Part shown: positions 27,748 through 36,135 of the stretch, piece after piece
How the letters are laid out: each line of letters opens with the position of its first letter
Numbering within the stretch: position 1 is the first letter of the stretch
Assembly: GCA_031963415.1 (NCBI GenBank)
Contig: JASSUI010000001.1
Coordinates: forward strand, 1,984,001 to 2,048,000
Reading direction: 5' to 3'
From: JASSUD01 sp031963415
GTDB lineage: Bacteria; Pseudomonadota; Gammaproteobacteria; Burkholderiales; Burkholderiaceae
DNA length: 64,000 nucleotides
Notes under the pieces: generated by a model
The model's database searches: none
Told to the model about the DNA's origin: nothing
What the model saw: the letters and a program-made list of their open reading frames with translations, nothing else
Made by a program: the position numbers and the translations under genes

Positions 27748-29373
27748 TTACCGATCCCACCAGGGTATATTCAATGTCGCAACCGGGTTAATCATAAAGG
27801 TGTGAGGCATAGCAGAGCCAAGCTTAATAATAAACGCACGCTCCGGAGATCGATAAACATTGTATTCATCATGATATTCCCGTGGCTGAGGCCAGCACTG
27901 TGCGCCGGGCGAAGGTACATTTCCAAATAACTCCCCTCTATCAAAACACGATAAAGCTTTCATGACAGGAAATTTATACCAAGCTGGATGACCATAGCGG
28001 ATATCCGCCACATGATACTTTTGAGGCCTGTCGCCCTCTTTATGGTACTTAATGAACGCTTCCTCACTCATCGTATGGTCAGCCTTCCATTTATACCAAA
28101 TACGGGTATCTAACCATTTGAATAATTCAGCATAGCTGATAAAAAAATAAACAATATCCTGCTGGGCGTCATATTCTGCGGAAAACAAATATAAATTATC
28201 GCTGCGTAAAAATACGAACCTGACCCGAGTCAATCGCTTCCGCTTGTCTTCGCATAAAGCATCATCAACATGGAAGTCATGAGCCTCCCATTCATATTCA
28301 GCATTAGGGCATGTCACTTGATAGTCTAAGTAATCGAGTTCATGAAACCTTTCAATACAGGTCAGGATGACAGCCTCCCATTCCAGATCTCCCCGTGGGC
28401 TCGTTTGCAGGAACAAGTGCTCTTCTTGTGGTCCTTCGTATATTTTCGTAGGCTCCGGGTTATCAGGGTCCCGTCCACCATTAGCCACAAATCGCGCGAA
28501 ATCTTTGGGATTCAGCACCTTCCCCCCCACTGATTCGAAATAAATCTTGTTCCCTGAGGCATGAGGGAATTGAGCTTCCCCCGCGCGTTCCTCAGTCAAT
28601 GCTTTTTTTTGCCCTTCGCGGATAAAGGAATAACTCAATAGATTAATGATTTTTGGTATATCGCAATCTTTCCATACCTGAAAATGAACGATTTGATCTT
28701 CTTCACAGCCTGTAGGACAGTCGGTTAAGTAGTAACGAGATTCACCAAACTTATCGATAATTCTCTGACGGGGTTTAAATAAATCAAAATGAGAATACCG
28801 ATCACGGTAGAGTTTCATCACGTAGAGCCAATCTGAATAGCCTGCTCGATTGAGGTGGAGCGTCACCTGGAACATTTGCACATTCATGCTCAGCGCCATC
28901 AACCGCCCCGGTGTTTGTGGATACCATTTAACGATGAATTGGTTAACCGCAATGTTCTTGGGTGAGGATGAAGATACTAAATAATAACCGGTCAAATTGT
29001 CGCTACCGCAGGTGGAAAAATATTCATTGTCTTTATCCAGCTCCTCTTCCGCCAATTCATTGTCAAATGCTTGATAGGCTTCCCCTTTCAAGCATTTCCT
29101 GGGCTCAATCTCTTGATGCATAACAAATTCAGCAGAATGCTTGTGATTTAACAAATCAAAGCTTAATAATTGCTCAATGAATTGATTGACTCCTGCAGGA
29201 TTGGCATTAAGTGTGACCATCTTCCCATCGACCTCAGCACATTCAAATTGCCAATAACGATCCCTAAAGGCGCCTTCTTTCGCTTTCCATTCACCGCGAT
29301 CAATAAAAGGTACGCGATCAAAATCTTTTTTCCAATGGACATACTTATTGATGTTGAATTTTAAATCTTGCAA
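27748..29373 (-). CDS. 541-residue protein sharing the N-terminal module of the ankyrin giant
   Basis: No family recognised. Residues 1-300 end in KIYFESVGGKVLNPKDF and NGGRDPDNP (276-305). This motif lies at almost the same position as in the 2,724-residue ankyrin protein, which suggests a shared module. Residues 305-541 are different: rich in Trp, Tyr and acidic residues, with no ankyrin repeats, signal peptide or membrane helix. The start is TTG 29373, and a stop lies about 40 bases upstream in the same frame. It is the first gene of a minus-strand trio with spacings of 51 and 9 bases. It may be a second effector with a different C-terminal domain, or a partner of the giant protein. Function is unknown. 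Confidence 0.7.
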   Translation of the reverse strand: MQDLKFNINKYVHWKKDFDRVPFIDRGEWKAKEGAFRDRYWQFECAEVDGKMVTLNANPAGVNQFIEQLLSFDLLNHKHSAEFVMHQEIEPRKCLKGEAYQAFDNELAEEELDKDNEYFSTCGSDNLTGYYLVSSSSPKNIAVNQFIVKWYPQTPGRLMALSMNVQMFQVTLHLNRAGYSDWLYVMKLYRDRYSHFDLFKPRQRIIDKFGESRYYLTDCPTGCEEDQIVHFQVWKDCDIPKIINLLSYSFIREGQKKALTEERAGEAQFPHASGNKIYFESVGGKVLNPKDFARFVANGGRDPDNPEPTKIYEGPQEEHLFLQTSPRGDLEWEAVILTCIERFHELDYLDYQVTCPNAEYEWEAHDFHVDDALCEDKRKRLTRVRFVFLRSDNLYLFSAEYDAQQDIVYFFISYAELFKWLDTRIWYKWKADHTMSEEAFIKYHKEGDRPQKYHVADIRYGHPAWYKFPVMKALSCFDRGELFGNVPSPGAQCWPQPREYHDEYNVYRSPERAFIIKLGSAMPHTFMINPVATLNIPWWDR

Positions 29374-30208
29374 TTTTTTCTCTTTTTTAGTTTGGTTGAA
29401 CAGATAATTTCATCTTGAGGTATAGATAAGATGGAAAGCGTCCTGAACAAATTTGCTGCGTATTAAAAAAATTGTCTAGAATTTGAGCAATGAAGGAAAT
29501 AGGGCGCCAACCTCAAACGCAACAAACTATCTTATTAACAGGAGTATCAACAAATACGGCTTATAAAGAAGCGACCTGTAATAGCTGTAAGGTGGCTCTC
29601 TCCTGGCTCAGGCGCGTTTGTACTACTTCTTGCGGTGTGGGCATTTTCATACGTTCTGCTGGAATACGCCACTGCGCTTTTTCTAAATTAAATTCTTCCC
29701 ACGGCGCTTCAATAAGATCGCTTGTACGCACAAAAGTTAATGCCATGAATTTTAAGGCTAAGCGTGTTAAAGGTTCGCCGTTGCAAGGAGGGCGCGTATA
29801 AATTTCAATCCTTGCTAATAGTTCTGATAGTTCTTCTGTCTTAAGACGAGCAAGATTTTTAGTTTGACGAGCAGGCAAGAAGTCAGACGATTCAACTGCT
29901 GTAGCTGGATTATAAGTGATGAAGCCGTGCACAATTGCGTAACGCATAATTTGTTTGCAATTGCCAAAAATTCGATGAGCTAGATCAATCACGCCTCGTT
30001 CCGATATTTTGTTTATAGCGGTAGTTATCATAGGGGTCGTAATAGTTGCAATTGCCTCATCCCCTAGCTCAGGAAAAATATTTGCTTCTAATCGATCCTT
30101 AACAACACCTGCGTATTTTTCATCTTTATCTTGTTTCCACTTTGCCCACCATGCCAGCGCTACGTTTTTAAATTTAACTCTACCCTCGCTTTCAGGCGAT
30201 AATTTTTC

Positions 30209-30992
30209 GAGAGTGTTATTCTATAAATAGATTTCTAAAAATTCACTTCCTCTACTGAAGATGATCAATTGCAAACGCTGCGGGGATAGTAGTGCTGTTG
30301 TCAAGAATGGCAAAGTAAGAAACCAACAACGGTACTACTGTAAAAGCTGCGAGTACAACTTTGTTCGGGCAGATAAAAGACAAAACCGAGGCTACCCGGA
30401 AGAAGTGAAAGCCCTGGCGGTGATGCTGTATGGGACGATGAAGTGCAGCTACGGCATGATTGCGCGTTTGCTCAAGACAAGCCGCAGGACGGTCTATATG
30501 TGGGTGAAACAAGCGGGTAATGAGCTGCCAGAACCTGCCCTTCCCGAAAAGATAGAAGCGATTGAGTTTGATGAAATGTGGCATTTTGTGCAGTCTAAAA
30601 AAAAACAAATGGTGGATATGGAAAGCCTTAGATCATTCCTCCAGGAAGTGCATCGCTTGGGTCATCGGTCGTCGCGACGCTCAGACCTTTAGACGGCTCT
30701 ATGACAAAGTTAAACACTTGGGCGCTCACTATTTCACCGATGAATGGGATGTTTATCGAAAAGTACTCCCTGCCCAGCAGCACACGATTGGCAAAGCCCA
30801 TACGACAGCCATTGAGCAAGATAATTCAAATACACGGCATTTTCTGGCAAGAATGACTCGACGTACTAAGGTCGTTTCAAAGTCTGTGCTCATGGTGGAT
30901 TTATCTTTGCGCATTCAGCATTTCTTGGCTTCGCCTGACAATTATGCAAATTGGCGGGAGAAATTCTCATCTATCTTTTAAATGACACTCTC
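30209..30992 (+). mobile_element. IS1-family insertion sequence, copy 1
   Basis: 784 bases bounded by inverted ends beginning GAGAGTGTTAT. The 8-base target duplication AATTTTTC is present at 30201-30208 and 30993-31000. It is inserted in the integrase gene. A second copy of identical length is at 50666-51449, with a handful of substitutions between them. Full-length ends and duplications show both arose by transposition fairly recently. Confidence 0.93.
30261..30981 (+). CDS. IS1-family transposase, two overlapping frames
   Basis: The first frame (30261-30692) holds a Cys4 zinc-finger (CKRCG...CKSC) and a helix-turn-helix, as in InsA, and the first catalytic Asp in IEFDEMW. The second frame (to 30981) holds the Asp in FTDEWDVY and the Glu in IEQDNSN, as in InsB. 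Aligning with IS1 requires the join FVQSKKNKWWIW at a run of nine A (30597-30605). The second frame is in +1 relative to the first, unlike the -1 arrangement of classical IS1. A product would need +1 slippage or transcripts with eight A. Copy 2 has the same run, so this is either the normal expression mode or an inherited defect. Confidence 0.88.
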
Positions 30993-31274
30993 AATTTTTC
31001 TTCTCTACGAGCCTGAGCGGGGTCGATGTTTTGGTCTAATAATTCCTGATTTTTAGCTTTTTTTAAGCGAGCTTCTTTTAGGCTAACCTTAGGATAGCTT
31101 CCTAGCGAGATCATTTTAGGTGTGCCATTGAACCGATAACGAAACCGCCATCCTTTTGCCCCATTAGGTTCAATTAATAAAACGAGTCCTTCTCCATCGG
31201 TTAGCCGTATTGTTTTCTTTCCAGGCTTGGCATTACGAATAAGTGTATCTGTGATTGGCATTCCACCCTCCGTC

Positions 31275-31341
31275 CGTGTGAGTAACTTTTCGTGTGAGTA
31301 ACTTTTTTCCTGTGAGTAGAATAGCTGAAAAGTTACTCACA
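31275..31341. promoter_or_regulatory. Tandem and inverted repeats upstream of the integrase
   Basis: CGTGTGAGTAACTTTT occurs twice in perfect tandem (31275-31290, 31291-31306), and its core recurs inverted as AAAAGTTACTCACA (31328-31341). The set lies between the integrase start (31261) and tRNA-Met. This fits integrase arm-binding sites or an operator for the integrase gene; no experiment supports either. Confidence 0.5.
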
Positions 31342-31464
31342 TTTTTTGTGTGCTGCATGGAGGAACACAGAGGCGGTGCGAGCAAGCAAAATGCTGGAAA
31401 CTCTTGTAGATATTGGGTTTCAGAGTGGAGTTGAGTAGATTGGAGGTGCTGAGAGTAGGCTGTA

Positions 31465-31541
31465 TGGTGGCGAATCAGGGACTCGAACCCCGGACCAATG
31501 GATTATGATTCCACTGCTCTAACCAACTGAGCTAATTCGCC
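31465..31541 (-). tRNA. tRNA-Met (CAU), elongator type
   Basis: A complete cloverleaf can be folded by eye. Acceptor GGCGAAT/ATTCGCC, D stem GCTC/GAGC, anticodon stem GTGGA/TCCAT with loop ATCATAA (anticodon CAT), T stem CGGGG/CCCTG with TTCGAGT, discriminator A and encoded CCA (31465-31467). The acceptor has a paired first position, unlike initiator tRNA. Lysidine tRNA-Ile also carries CAT, but the loop and D arm resemble Burkholderia elongator tRNA-Met. The integrase relic lies beyond its 3' end, so it is a candidate island attachment site. Confidence 0.92.
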
Positions 31542-31559
31542 ACAGGCTTTTTTGAAAAA

Positions 31560-31581
31560 TTTCAGGTTACATAACCTGAAA
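31560..31581. promoter_or_regulatory. Perfect 10-bp palindrome 5' of tRNA-Met
   Basis: TTTCAGGTTA CA TAACCTGAAA lies 18 bases upstream of the tRNA 5' end. It could be a terminator for an upstream transcript or a protein-binding site. The rest of 31582-32136 contains one family A element and no gene that I can support. Confidence 0.4.
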
Positions 31582-31837
31582 CGAAGCGGCATTATACTCA
31601 AATTTTTTTATCTAGCTACGGTCTCTTAATTATTTCTTTAGTTGTTTCATTAAACATTTCAATCATTTGTAGGGAATAACGCTCTTTCATCGTTCCTCAG
31701 TGGCCCTGAACGAAGGGCTAATCTTCGTTGTTTCTCTCATCTGTTGCTGTGCAATCTCTACATGCGTTTTATGTCGCATCGCCAATTAGCTTGCCGCACT
31801 AATGCAACCCGTCTATCCACATCAGCCCTTTTAGAAA

Positions 31838-31934
31838 CCTCTGCCTGATTCCTGAGCAAGGAATATCTTCGATGCCAACACTGCAGTATGGCAAAAAATA
31901 TGATGCCGCCGCTACCGGGTTCATGCAGAGGCCT
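31838..31934. repeat. Family A MITE-like element
   Basis: Ends CCTCTGC (31838) and GCAGAGG (about 31925-31931) with the internal AGCAAGGAAT also seen in the element at 1586-1704. The internal part has diverged. No ORF. Confidence 0.6.
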
Positions 31935-32136
31935 CTTTACATCGCTGAGTACAGCCTATCTCTATTGTTCTCTATCTATAAAGCCGCTCTTTCGTAACGA
32001 TATATACGAGCATGGAAATAGATCGGATTGATTCGATTTTTTACTCTCTTTGCAGCAGGGGAAGATGCCTTTCATCGGGCTAACTCACTTGCTGTAACCA
32101 TAAAAAAATCGTCTCTAATCTAATCTTTAACTTTCT

Positions 32137-33771
32137 ATGTTTAACCTTTCGTTACCTGTTTTTTCATCTCCTCTCAATCTATTAATGCAGCGTTGTAAGA
32201 ATGCTAGCCAAGTTGAGCAAAAGAGGCCATCAAACGCCCCAGCTGAGGCTGTCAGCATGCGTACAGCCCCGCAAATCTTTAAAACAGCCGATGGAAAATT
32301 TCCTCTATTGCGTAAAGCACCTACCATCAGAAATTTAGTTCTACCTGGTGCTGCCGTGTCTGGCTGGGTGATGCCGTATGCGTTAGCTAGGATGGGACAG
32401 ACGTTTTTTGATGGCGTGAGAAATATTTCGGGTTGTTCTTCGGGATCATTGGTTGCGATTGTGTTCGGCTCAGGTATGTCGCTACAAGAGTTAGAAGCCA
32501 AAATGGAAAACCTTGCGATTCCTAGTTTGTTTGAAGCAATTCCTCATTTTGGCCAGATGTATCCTTCTCTTGCGTTGATACCTGAAAGCTTGCCAGCTAA
32601 GTTTTCTAGTTTGATGCAACGCATTATGCGCATGGTTGTAGTCAGTACCCTCACCAAAAGGTGGCAGCTACCAGCACAAGAATTTGTGCGCATACTTGAT
32701 CAGTGGAGTTCGGAGTCAGTCTCGAATAACTTAAAAAAATCAGAAGTTTGGAATAAAGCAGAGGACCTATACCGCGCAGGTAAATTGGGCCGCACGCGCG
32801 AAGAAAATGAAAATAACTGGAATAGGCTCAATTTCTTAAAGCGGAATCAATGGGTCGAAGGAGATACGTCACCTAGAACGGAGAAGATGATTACGTTTAG
32901 GGATAATGCTTTACTCCATCAGGTCGATCCAGTCATTTTCAAAAAAATCACCGTTACTGCCTCTAGAATTATTGACACGGGTAATACCAACGCAGAGCTT
33001 CCTATGGAGTTAGAGAAGGAGGTCTTTAATGCAGAAAATACGCCAGACACAGCGATGGTTGATGCAGCGCGTTTTTCCATGACGATACCCTTATATGTTC
33101 AAAGGGCTGAGGAAAGTGGCCGCAGCTATGTAGACGGTGGTTTAGTCAGTAGAAACCCAGCAGAAGTTTTTTATTCGGTAGATGATGCACAGACGATATT
33201 GGCTGGGGATCCCAAACGGGCCGAAACGTTGTTGTTTATCTACGCTAGCAAGCAATATATTGCTGAGGTAAACGATATCTTGCATAAAAGCCCTGCAGGG
33301 AATCTGGGGACAAAAATAGTGAATCATTTGGCGCAGTGGTTTATCAATTATCCTAAATTTACCGAAATGAGCGTGCAAGATAATCGTAAATGGCATAACG
33401 CTGGCCCCAACGTCGTGCCTATCGATAATGGTGAGATCGAATCATTTGATGTAGATGTCTCTAAAAAGGAAATCGCTGAAGCAAGAAAATTGACCGAGAT
33501 GAGTGTCGATAAATACTTGGAAAATCATAAAAACCAAGCCTGGACTGAGATGTTTGATAGCGTGTCGGATGCGATCAAGGCGTTAAGCGCAGAAGAAAAA
33601 ATGGCCATTAAAGAAGCGGGCCATCCTAGCGAAGAGCCAAATTATGATAAGTTGCCTCAGTATGTGAAAGATGCGCAGATCGAGTTCTATAACAAAGTAG
33701 TAGATGGGCTTGGGTCAAATGGTTCATCGTCAAAAACAGGCTTTTCTAGAATGTCAGCGATATTTGGATAG
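32137..33771 (+). CDS. Patatin-like phospholipase
   Basis: 544-residue patatin-family lipid acyl hydrolase. The Ser-Asp dyad is evident: nucleophile S101 in GCSSG (99-103) and D333 in VDGG. A GAAVSGW glycine-rich oxyanion-hole segment precedes the serine in place of the usual GGGxRG. The N-terminal 60 residues are Ser/Pro-rich and lack a clear signal peptide. Residues 360-544 form a charged helical extension beyond the catalytic core. The gene is monocistronic, between the tRNA-Met/integrase end of the island and recA. Patatin proteins of this layout in intracellular bacteria are often secreted effectors (ExoU-like); here that role is inference. Confidence 0.85.
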   Translation: MFNLSLPVFSSPLNLLMQRCKNASQVEQKRPSNAPAEAVSMRTAPQIFKTADGKFPLLRKAPTIRNLVLPGAAVSGWVMPYALARMGQTFFDGVRNISGCSSGSLVAIVFGSGMSLQELEAKMENLAIPSLFEAIPHFGQMYPSLALIPESLPAKFSSLMQRIMRMVVVSTLTKRWQLPAQEFVRILDQWSSESVSNNLKKSEVWNKAEDLYRAGKLGRTREENENNWNRLNFLKRNQWVEGDTSPRTEKMITFRDNALLHQVDPVIFKKITVTASRIIDTGNTNAELPMELEKEVFNAENTPDTAMVDAARFSMTIPLYVQRAEESGRSYVDGGLVSRNPAEVFYSVDDAQTILAGDPKRAETLLFIYASKQYIAEVNDILHKSPAGNLGTKIVNHLAQWFINYPKFTEMSVQDNRKWHNAGPNVVPIDNGEIESFDVDVSKKEIAEARKLTEMSVDKYLENHKNQAWTEMFDSVSDAIKALSAEEKMAIKEAGHPSEEPNYDKLPQYVKDAQIEFYNKVVDGLGSNGSSSKTGFSRMSAIFG

Positions 33772-33849
33772 TCATTCTATTTGACGCGTATTTTTATCCT
33801 CAAAAGCTTCCTTAATAATCTATTCATCATCCGCAAAAATAAGAGATAT

Positions 33850-33956
33850 TAGCGCTGCATGGCCCACATGTTGGGGTTCCGACGTCATCCCAGCCTACAA
33901 GCATTACAAAGAATTATAGGTGGGGGGTGCGGAACGAACTCCAACATCATCACCTA
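33850..33956. repeat. Family E-like palindrome
   Basis: Arms ATGTTGGGGTTCCGACGTC (33868) and GGAACGAACTCCAACAT (about 33932-33948) enclose CATCCCAGCCTACAA and its near-complement. The core is homologous to the strong hairpin at 38481-38513. The rest of the patatin-recA spacer (to 34276) shows a short hairpin CCATTTG/CAAATGG near 34128 and no gene. Confidence 0.6.
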
Positions 33957-34276
33957 TACCGCCGAAAATCTCTATTTTTTGAGATAGGAAGCGAACGCTG
34001 AGCGCACAAACATTCATACCCCCTCCTTCTTATAACGGAGCGCATCGACCTAAACTAAAGGAGCAAATACTCTGCTAGCGACGATGTTTCTTGCCTCTGA
34101 GTTATCTTCGCTTCCGCGGATCCATTCCATTTGTTCTCCAAATGGCCGACTGATTTTGTGGGTTATAGTTGAGAGTATCTTTAAGGCTTGCGTTATGATG
34201 TCGTCCACAGTATTTATTTCCACGTTGGGTCTATTTTTTAGCCAGACGTTACATCGGTTCTAACGAAGGATGAGTG

Positions 34277-35356
34277 ATGGAAGAGAGTAAAAAAGACAAG
34301 GGTTTGTCAGCTGAAAAAAACAAAGCGTTAGCTGCAGCGCTAGCACAAATTGAAAAGCAATTTGGTAAAGGCTCGGTAATGCGCCTTGGTGGTGCAGAGG
34401 CCGCTGAAGATGTGCAAGCTGTGTCGACCGGTTCACTTGGCTTAGATTTGGCGCTTGGCATTGGCGGCTTGCCACGTGGGCGGGTTGTGGAAATTTATGG
34501 TCCAGAAGCTTCGGGTAAAACCACCCTCACTTTGCAAGTGATTGCAGAAATGCAAAAGCTTGGCGGCACCTGTGCATTTATCGATGCAGAGCACGCACTC
34601 GATGTGCAATACGCAAGCAAGCTTGGCATTAATGTTCCTGATTTATTGATCTCTCAGCCCGATACCGGCGAACAAGCGCTTGAAATAACGGATGCGTTGG
34701 TGCGCTCAGGCTCAGTTGATTTAATTGTGATCGACTCAGTGGCAGCACTGGTGCCAAAGGCTGAAATCGAAGGGGAGATGGGAGACTCACTCCCCGGTCT
34801 GCAAGCCCGTTTAATGTCGCAGGCGTTACGTAAACTCACCGGTACGATTAGCCGTACGAATTGCTTGGTGATTTTCATCAATCAGTTGCGGATGAAAATT
34901 GGTGTGATGTTTGGTAACCCAGAAACGACGACGGGTGGTAATGCTTTGAAGTTTTATTCGTCAGTACGCTTGGATATCCGCCGCATTGGCTGGATTAAAA
35001 AAGCGGATCAAGTGATCGGTTCTGAAACGCGCGTGAAGGTCGTCAAAAACAAAGTCGCTCCTCCGTTCCGTGAGACAACTTTCGATATTCTGTACGGTGA
35101 AGGGATTTCAAGAGAAAGCGAAATTATTGAGCTGGGTGTGCAAGAGAAAATTGTTGAGAAAGCCGGTGCTTGGTATAGCTATAACGGCGAGCGTCTTGGA
35201 CAAGGTAAAGATAATACGCGTGAATTTTTGCGGGAAAATCCAGACCTTGCTGCAGAAATTGAGCACAAGATTCGCGCTTCATTTGGCATTGCAGAAGCAC
35301 CTGCAAGCGGCGAAATCACCGACGAAGTGCAGCCAGCTAAACCTAAAAGTAATTGA
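34277..35356 (+). CDS. recA: Recombinase RecA
   Basis: DNA strand-exchange ATPase and SOS co-protease. Starts MEESKKDKGLSAEKNKALAA, with AAGGA six bases before ATG 34277; the GTG three bases earlier is less likely. The Walker A GPEASGKTT, the L1/L2 DNA-binding loops (EIEGEMGDS; GNPETTTGGNALKFY) and the ATP-cap motifs are complete. Length of 359 residues is normal. recX follows 26 bases downstream, as in many proteobacteria. No convincing LexA box was found upstream, so SOS control is not shown. Confidence 0.98.
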   Translation: MEESKKDKGLSAEKNKALAAALAQIEKQFGKGSVMRLGGAEAAEDVQAVSTGSLGLDLALGIGGLPRGRVVEIYGPEASGKTTLTLQVIAEMQKLGGTCAFIDAEHALDVQYASKLGINVPDLLISQPDTGEQALEITDALVRSGSVDLIVIDSVAALVPKAEIEGEMGDSLPGLQARLMSQALRKLTGTISRTNCLVIFINQLRMKIGVMFGNPETTTGGNALKFYSSVRLDIRRIGWIKKADQVIGSETRVKVVKNKVAPPFRETTFDILYGEGISRESEIIELGVQEKIVEKAGAWYSYNGERLGQGKDNTREFLRENPDLAAEIEHKIRASFGIAEAPASGEITDEVQPAKPKSN

Positions 35357-35382
35357 GTTAATAAGCAGAGGGTAGTGGCTGT

Positions 35383-35850
35383 ATGTCAATGAAATCTAGC
35401 GCAGGCCTGAGCTTGAAGGGAAGGGCGCTAGCTTATCTCGCACGGCGTGAGCATAGTCGAGCCGAGTTAACGCGTAAGCTAAAGCCGTACGCTGAATGCA
35501 GTGACGCGTTAGAAGCATTGTTGGATGAATTGGTGGGCGCTGGTTGGCTCTCTGATCAGCGTTTTGCTGAAAGTTTAGTGCATCGGCGCGCAAACCGTTT
35601 TGGTGCGCGCCGTTTGCTTGATGAACTCAAGCAACATGCGCTTGATGAAGCACTGCTTGAACGTGTTGATCAGCAATTGCGCGAATCGGAAGCAGAACGT
35701 GCGAAAGCCGTGTGGGAAAAAAAATTTGGCACGTTGCCAACGACTTTTAATGAACGCGCTAAACAAGCGCGTTTTTTAGTGGGACGGGGCTTTTCGCGTG
35801 CTGTGATTGCGCGGTTATTGTCTGATCCTGACTTAGCGTTAGAAGACTGA
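35383..35850 (+). CDS. recX: Regulatory protein RecX
   Basis: 155-residue helical modulator that inhibits RecA filament extension. Contains the RecX three-helix repeats (ALAYLARREHSRAELTRKL; LVGAGWLSDQRFAESLVHRR; ARFLVGRGFSRAVIARLL). It lies directly after recA and is probably co-transcribed. ATG 35383 is used; ATG 35389 is a close alternative. Confidence 0.95.
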   Translation: MSMKSSAGLSLKGRALAYLARREHSRAELTRKLKPYAECSDALEALLDELVGAGWLSDQRFAESLVHRRANRFGARRLLDELKQHALDEALLERVDQQLRESEAERAKAVWEKKFGTLPTTFNERAKQARFLVGRGFSRAVIARLLSDPDLALED

Positions 35851-36135
35851 ACTGCGTTGTGTTTAAAGAAAATTTATCTCACTCGATAGTAGCGTTATGT
35901 CCGGCATTTTCCAGGCAATGATGACTAAAAGTATGGGGCTAATCGGTGTGCTAAAATCGCCCGGCTTTTTGAGGCAAGGCTGCATCTGCCTGATACCGAA
36001 TTCAATATCATTTTATTGGGGCAACTATCCATCTTTGACGAAGGCAGAAGCTGTGGAACCGATAAAAGATAAAAGAGGGTAGGTTGCTACCGAACAAGAT
36101 TGGCAGATAGTTTTTCAAATTGAAGGAAATAACGC

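Larger units (their letters stand above)
29561..31261 (-). pseudogene. P4-type tyrosine integrase, split by an IS and truncated
   Basis: The N-terminal part (31261 down to 31001) is a DUF4102-type domain starting MPITDTLIRNAKPGKKTIRL. The C-terminal part (30200 down to 29561) carries the core-binding region and the first catalytic Arg in FVRTSDLIEAPWEEF. An IS1-family element sits between them. Removing the 784-base element and one 8-base target duplication leaves 909 bases, an open frame of 302 residues that joins ARREEKL to SPESEGRVKF. Family members are about 400 residues. The HxxR box and catalytic Tyr are missing after RMKMPTP, so the enzyme was probably already truncated. The gene points away from the 3' end of tRNA-Met, the usual position of such integrases. 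Confidence 0.88.

Noticed and set aside
30252..30608. Minus-strand ORFs in both IS1 copies
   Set aside because: They overlap the transposase frames entirely and are mirror-strand shadows.
34190..34220. Possible LexA (SOS) box before recA
   Set aside because: The best match has only the right half (ACAG); the left half is ATGA instead of CTGT, so it is not a credible operator.
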